From positions 1 through 17,156 of the forward strand of contig JAUVIG010000032.1 in assembly GCA_030592825.1 (NCBI GenBank): a stretch of DNA of 17,156 bases, given 5' to 3'. The first letter of the stretch is position 1. Each line of letters starts with the position of its first letter. This document shows positions 14,229 to 17,156 of the stretch, in pieces. A model generated the notes under the pieces. It did no database searches. It saw only the letters and a program-made list of their open reading frames with translations, and was not told the DNA's origin. Position numbers and translations under genes: made by a program. This DNA is from Chlorobiota bacterium. GTDB taxonomy: Bacteria > Bacteroidota > Bacteroidia > Bacteroidales > JAADGE01.

Positions 14229-16985
14229 ATGAAAAGAAAACTACTGACAATTATTTTAGCGTTTTTTGTGGCTTTTTATATGAATGCACAAGAAAAAAAT
14301 ACTAAAAAAAATGTAAATCAGCCGCATGTTCAAATTTCAAAGAGCATGAAAAAAATGACATCTGTAAAAGGCGTAATTTTTTCAGATGATTTTAGTGCAG
14401 ATTTAGGATGGGCCTATACCGGTACATGGACAAGAGAAGCTGCAATTGCAGAACCTGATGCAGACCACACAGGTGATACTTATATTCTCGCAAATCCGAT
14501 TGGTGTTGATTATCCGAATAATATGACAAGAGAATATGTAGTTTCTCCGGTTATTAATTGTTCCGGTCAAACAGCCGTAACTTTAAGTTATTGGAGCTTT
14601 TCAGGTTGCGAAAACACACCTTACGACAATATAGGAATTGAAGTATATGACGGAAGTGCATGGGTATTAATTTGGAGTAATTATGATTGGGGAGGCATTA
14701 ATCAAGAAGAAGAATGGACTTACTATGAATTTGATGTTACAGCACAAGCTGCCGGAAATGCAAGTTTTCAAGTCAGATTTTATTTGGGAGGAACTGATGA
14801 TTCTTATCAGTATTCCGGTTGGGCAATTGATGATTTTCTAATTACTTACCCTGTAGCACACGACCTTGGTGTTACTGCTGTTGCCCCTGCACCTTATTTT
14901 GTTTCGGGAAATACTTATATTCCGACAGCAACTGTTCATAACTTTGGTGCTAATGATGAGGATGTTTATAATGTAGAAATTGAAATTACTGATGCAAATA
15001 ACGGTTCTCAAGTGTATATTGACAATGTGGATTTTACATATACTATTACATCATGGACTGATTTTGATGCTGAAATGAGTTTAATTTGGATTCCGGATGT
15101 TGGTACCTATACAATAACTGCTACTGTTACACTTGCCGGTGATACTAACACCGATAATGATATTTTTTCTGATGAATGCACAGATCAACCTGATTATTGG
15201 TTTCAGTTTGGCCAAGACATTGACGGTGAATATGCCCAAGATCAGTCAGGTTATTCTGTAAGTTTAAGTTCAGATGGCTCAAGAGTGGCTGTCGGGGCTG
15301 TTCATAACCCCGAAAACGGCCTAGATGCCGGACATGTACGAATATTTGAGTACAACGGAACTAATTGGATTCAACTTGGCTCAGACATTGACGGCGAAGC
15401 AGCCCATGATTGGTTCGGCTGTTCAGTAAGTTTAAATTACGATGGTTCACGAGTGGCTGTCGGGGCACCTTATAACGACGGATATGCCATGGGTGCCGGT
15501 CATGTACGAATATTTGAGTACAACGGAACTAATTGGGTTCAACTTGGCTATGACATTAACGGAGAAGCCGGCTATAACAACTTTGGATATTCAGTAAGTT
15601 TAAGTTCAGATGGCTCACGAGTGGCTGCCGGGGCGTATTCAAATGATGAAAACGGCGAAAATTCAGGACACGTACGTATATTTGAATACAACGGAACATC
15701 TTGGGGACAACTTGGCACGGACATTGACGGCGAAGCTGCCGGTGACGAGTCAGGCTATTCGGTAAATTTAAGTTCCGATGGTTCACGAGTAGCTGTCGGT
15801 GCATATTTAAACAACGGAAACGGCACAGATGCCGGTCATGTACGAATATTTGAGTACAACGAAACTAATTGGGTTCAACTTGGCACAGACATTGACGGCG
15901 AAGCTGCCGGTGACCAGTCAGGCCGATCAGTAAGTTTAAATTCAGATGGCTCAAGAGTGGCTGTCGGGGCACGTTATAACACAGGAAACGGAACCGAAGC
16001 CGGTCATGTACGAATATATGAATACGATGAAACTAATTGGATTCAGCTTGGCACAGACATTGACGGTGAAGCTGCCGAAGACCGTTCAGGCTGTTCAGTA
16101 AGTTTAAATTCTGACGGCTCAAGAGTAGCTGTAGGAGCACGTTTGAACGACGGAAACGGCAGTCAGTCAGGTCATGTGCGTATATTTGAGTACAACGAAA
16201 CAGCTTGGGTTCAACTTGGCTCCGACATTGACGGTGAAGCTCTTATTAACTGGTCCGGCTGGTCAGTAAGTTTAAATTCCTATGGCTCACACGTGGCTAT
16301 AGGAGCAGTTCATAACGACGGAAACGGCAATAGTTCAGGTCATGTACGTATATTTAAATTTTGTCAAACATTTTCTGCAATAGATACTGCGATTTGTAAT
16401 AGTGACAGTTACACCTCTCCAAGCGGTAACTACACTTGGGCTTCAAGCGGAACATATCTTGATACTATCCGGAATACTGCCGGTTGCGATAGTATGATAA
16501 CCATAAATTTAACTGTATATCCGGATACTTCTGTTACACAAAACGGCACAACACTTACAAGCAATGCAGTTGGCGCTGTTTATCAATGGTTAGATTGCAA
16601 TAACGGATACAGTCAGATAGCAGATGCAATAAATCAGAGTTTTACAGCAACTCAGACAGGTTCTTCTGCAGTTGAAGTTACACAAAACAATTGCACTGAT
16701 ACTTCTGCTTGTTACTCCGTAGAAGTTACATATCTAACAGATATTTTTGCAGAGGGTATTAAAATTTACCCCAACCCGACCGACGGCATTATCAATATAA
16801 ACTTACCTGCAAATTATTCGGAATATCAAATAATCGTTCAAACAATTGACGGCAAAACAATAGAGAAAATAAATGAAATAAACAGCCCGAAAATAAGTAT
16901 TAAACTCAAAGAAAGTAAAGGCATTTATTTCTTGCATCTGATAAACAATAATGCGAGTTATGTTTATAAACTGATAAAACAGTAA
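14229..16985 (+). CDS. Secreted T9SS cargo protein with seven-repeat propeller and type A sorting domain
   Basis: This 918-residue protein is a predicted cell-surface or extracellular T9SS substrate of unknown binding function. It starts with a signal peptide, cleaved near MNAQ (residue 20). Residues 48-207 resemble a MAM-like or jelly-roll module (FSDDFSADLGWAYTGTW, then SGWAIDDFLITYP). Residues 208-320 look like a CARDB/Ig-type fold (VHNFGANDEDVYNVEIEI). Seven 56-residue repeats with SxDGSRVAVGA and GHVRIFEYN cores occupy 324-711 and probably form one seven-bladed beta-propeller. Residues 712-768 match the Bacteroidota surface module with SGTYLDTI and AGCDSMITINLTV. A second Ig-like stretch runs to about 835. 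The sorting domain spans about 840-918, with IYPNPTDGIININLP and GIYFLHL. Export and surface anchoring need a working SprA/PorV system. The ATG at 14229 is the only start that keeps the signal peptide. The ligand is unknown. Confidence 0.9.
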   Translation: MKRKLLTIILAFFVAFYMNAQEKNTKKNVNQPHVQISKSMKKMTSVKGVIFSDDFSADLGWAYTGTWTREAAIAEPDADHTGDTYILANPIGVDYPNNMTREYVVSPVINCSGQTAVTLSYWSFSGCENTPYDNIGIEVYDGSAWVLIWSNYDWGGINQEEEWTYYEFDVTAQAAGNASFQVRFYLGGTDDSYQYSGWAIDDFLITYPVAHDLGVTAVAPAPYFVSGNTYIPTATVHNFGANDEDVYNVEIEITDANNGSQVYIDNVDFTYTITSWTDFDAEMSLIWIPDVGTYTITATVTLAGDTNTDNDIFSDECTDQPDYWFQFGQDIDGEYAQDQSGYSVSLSSDGSRVAVGAVHNPENGLDAGHVRIFEYNGTNWIQLGSDIDGEAAHDWFGCSVSLNYDGSRVAVGAPYNDGYAMGAGHVRIFEYNGTNWVQLGYDINGEAGYNNFGYSVSLSSDGSRVAAGAYSNDENGENSGHVRIFEYNGTSWGQLGTDIDGEAAGDESGYSVNLSSDGSRVAVGAYLNNGNGTDAGHVRIFEYNETNWVQLGTDIDGEAAGDQSGRSVSLNSDGSRVAVGARYNTGNGTEAGHVRIYEYDETNWIQLGTDIDGEAAEDRSGCSVSLNSDGSRVAVGARLNDGNGSQSGHVRIFEYNETAWVQLGSDIDGEALINWSGWSVSLNSYGSHVAIGAVHNDGNGNSSGHVRIFKFCQTFSAIDTAICNSDSYTSPSGNYTWASSGTYLDTIRNTAGCDSMITINLTVYPDTSVTQNGTTLTSNAVGAVYQWLDCNNGYSQIADAINQSFTATQTGSSAVEVTQNNCTDTSACYSVEVTYLTDIFAEGIKIYPNPTDGIININLPANYSEYQIIVQTIDGKTIEKINEINSPKISIKLKESKGIYFLHLINNNASYVYKLIKQ
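15198..16361 (+). repeat. Seven tandem 168-bp coding repeats (propeller blades)
   Basis: Units begin at the TGG codons at 15198, 15366, 15534, 15702, 15870, 16038 and 16206. The first six are exactly 168 bases; the last is cut after 156. Each encodes W-x-Q-x-G-x-D-I-x-G-E, then G-x-S-V-x-L-x-x-x-G-S-x-V-A, then GHVRIFEYN. Identity is high at the DNA level as well as the protein level, with no indels. Differences cluster at unit positions about 13-17 and 35-44. Confidence 0.9.
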
Positions 16986-17004
16986 AAAAACACAGAAAAA
17001 TATT

Positions 17005-17036
17005 AAGGTCTGCTCAATATTGGGCAGACCTTTTTT
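17005..17036 (+). terminator. Intrinsic terminator after the T9SS cargo gene
   Basis: AAGGTCTGC (17005-17013) and GCAGACCTT (17024-17032) form a perfect nine-pair stem, with the T-run at 17031-17036. The inner bases TCAA/TTGG can extend the stem. It lies 20 bases after the stop codon and is a canonical rho-independent terminator. Confidence 0.9.
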
Positions 17037-17122
17037 GGTGAGAAAAATATTGACAGCAGGTTTTAAAACAGCAAATTTATTGATAAATGAATGTAGAATA
17101 TGTAATTTAAAAAAAAAAATCG

Positions 17123-17130
17123 TATGTTTG
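17123..17130 (+). promoter_or_regulatory. Candidate Bacteroidota -7 box for the next gene
   Basis: TATGTTTG is an exact TAnnTTTG match ending 19 bases before an ATG at the window edge. The spacing is like that upstream of ruvA and rmuC. Confidence 0.4.
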
Positions 17131-17149
17131 TTACAAAATCTAATATATT

Positions 17150-17156
17150 ATGGAAA
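17150..17156 (+). CDS. Possible start of the next gene (truncated by window edge)
   Basis: An ATG at 17150-17152 follows a terminator and a promoter-like box and reads Met-Glu before the sequence ends. Only the position supports it; no product can be named. Confidence 0.3.

Noticed and set aside
15556..15804. Antisense ORF within the propeller repeats
   Set aside because: It is a shadow of the periodic 168-bp coding repeat, and its translation simply repeats with the same period.

Overview
The window is an AT-rich chromosomal segment from a member of the Bacteroidota. Four things support this: an SprA-type outer-membrane translocon of the type IX secretion system (T9SS); a secreted protein with a C-terminal T9SS type A sorting domain; recurring TAnnTTTG promoter boxes a short way upstream of start codons, with no clear Shine-Dalgarno sequences; and the ruvA-sprA-gcvH gene order, recalled as common in this phylum. 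I cannot fix the family or genus from the sequence alone.

Layout. Bases 1-96 hold the end of an unidentified upstream gene. Next on the plus strand come ruvA (Holliday-junction binding), the very long sprA reading frame (1080-8645), gcvH (glycine cleavage H protein) and rmuC (coiled-coil protein with a nuclease-like domain). A convergent minus-strand pair follows: a secreted GHL10/DUF187-type glycosyl-hydrolase-like lipoprotein or periplasmic protein (10938-12524), then galE (12769-13791). A 437-base intergenic stretch separates galE from a divergent plus-strand gene for a 918-residue T9SS cargo protein. That protein has a seven-blade repeat propeller, Ig-like modules and a sorting domain. 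A strong terminator closes it, and the first bases of another gene lie at the window edge.

The main anomaly is in sprA. One in-frame TAA at 5748-5750 splits an otherwise uninterrupted SprA frame into 1556- and 944-residue pieces. The reading frame does not change across the break, and the conserved sequence between the stop and the next ATG is still readable. This is a single-base nonsense change, a base-call error or a readthrough site, not a frameshift and not two ancestral genes. Because SprA is the T9SS outer-membrane pore, the cargo protein at 14229-16985 could only be exported if this frame is intact or functionally bypassed.

The other unusual content is between genes. Four intergenic regions each carry a different inverted-repeat element: a heptad-periodic hairpin (886-955), a pair of facing 15-base near-palindromes (9234-9312), a nested inverted repeat with a hairpin inserted in one arm (12544-12687), and a perfect 17-base inverted repeat (13858-13914). 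They look like dispersed extragenic repeats of the REP or small-MITE kind. No transposase, CRISPR array, tRNA or rRNA was seen. I found no convincing new multi-gene system in the window.
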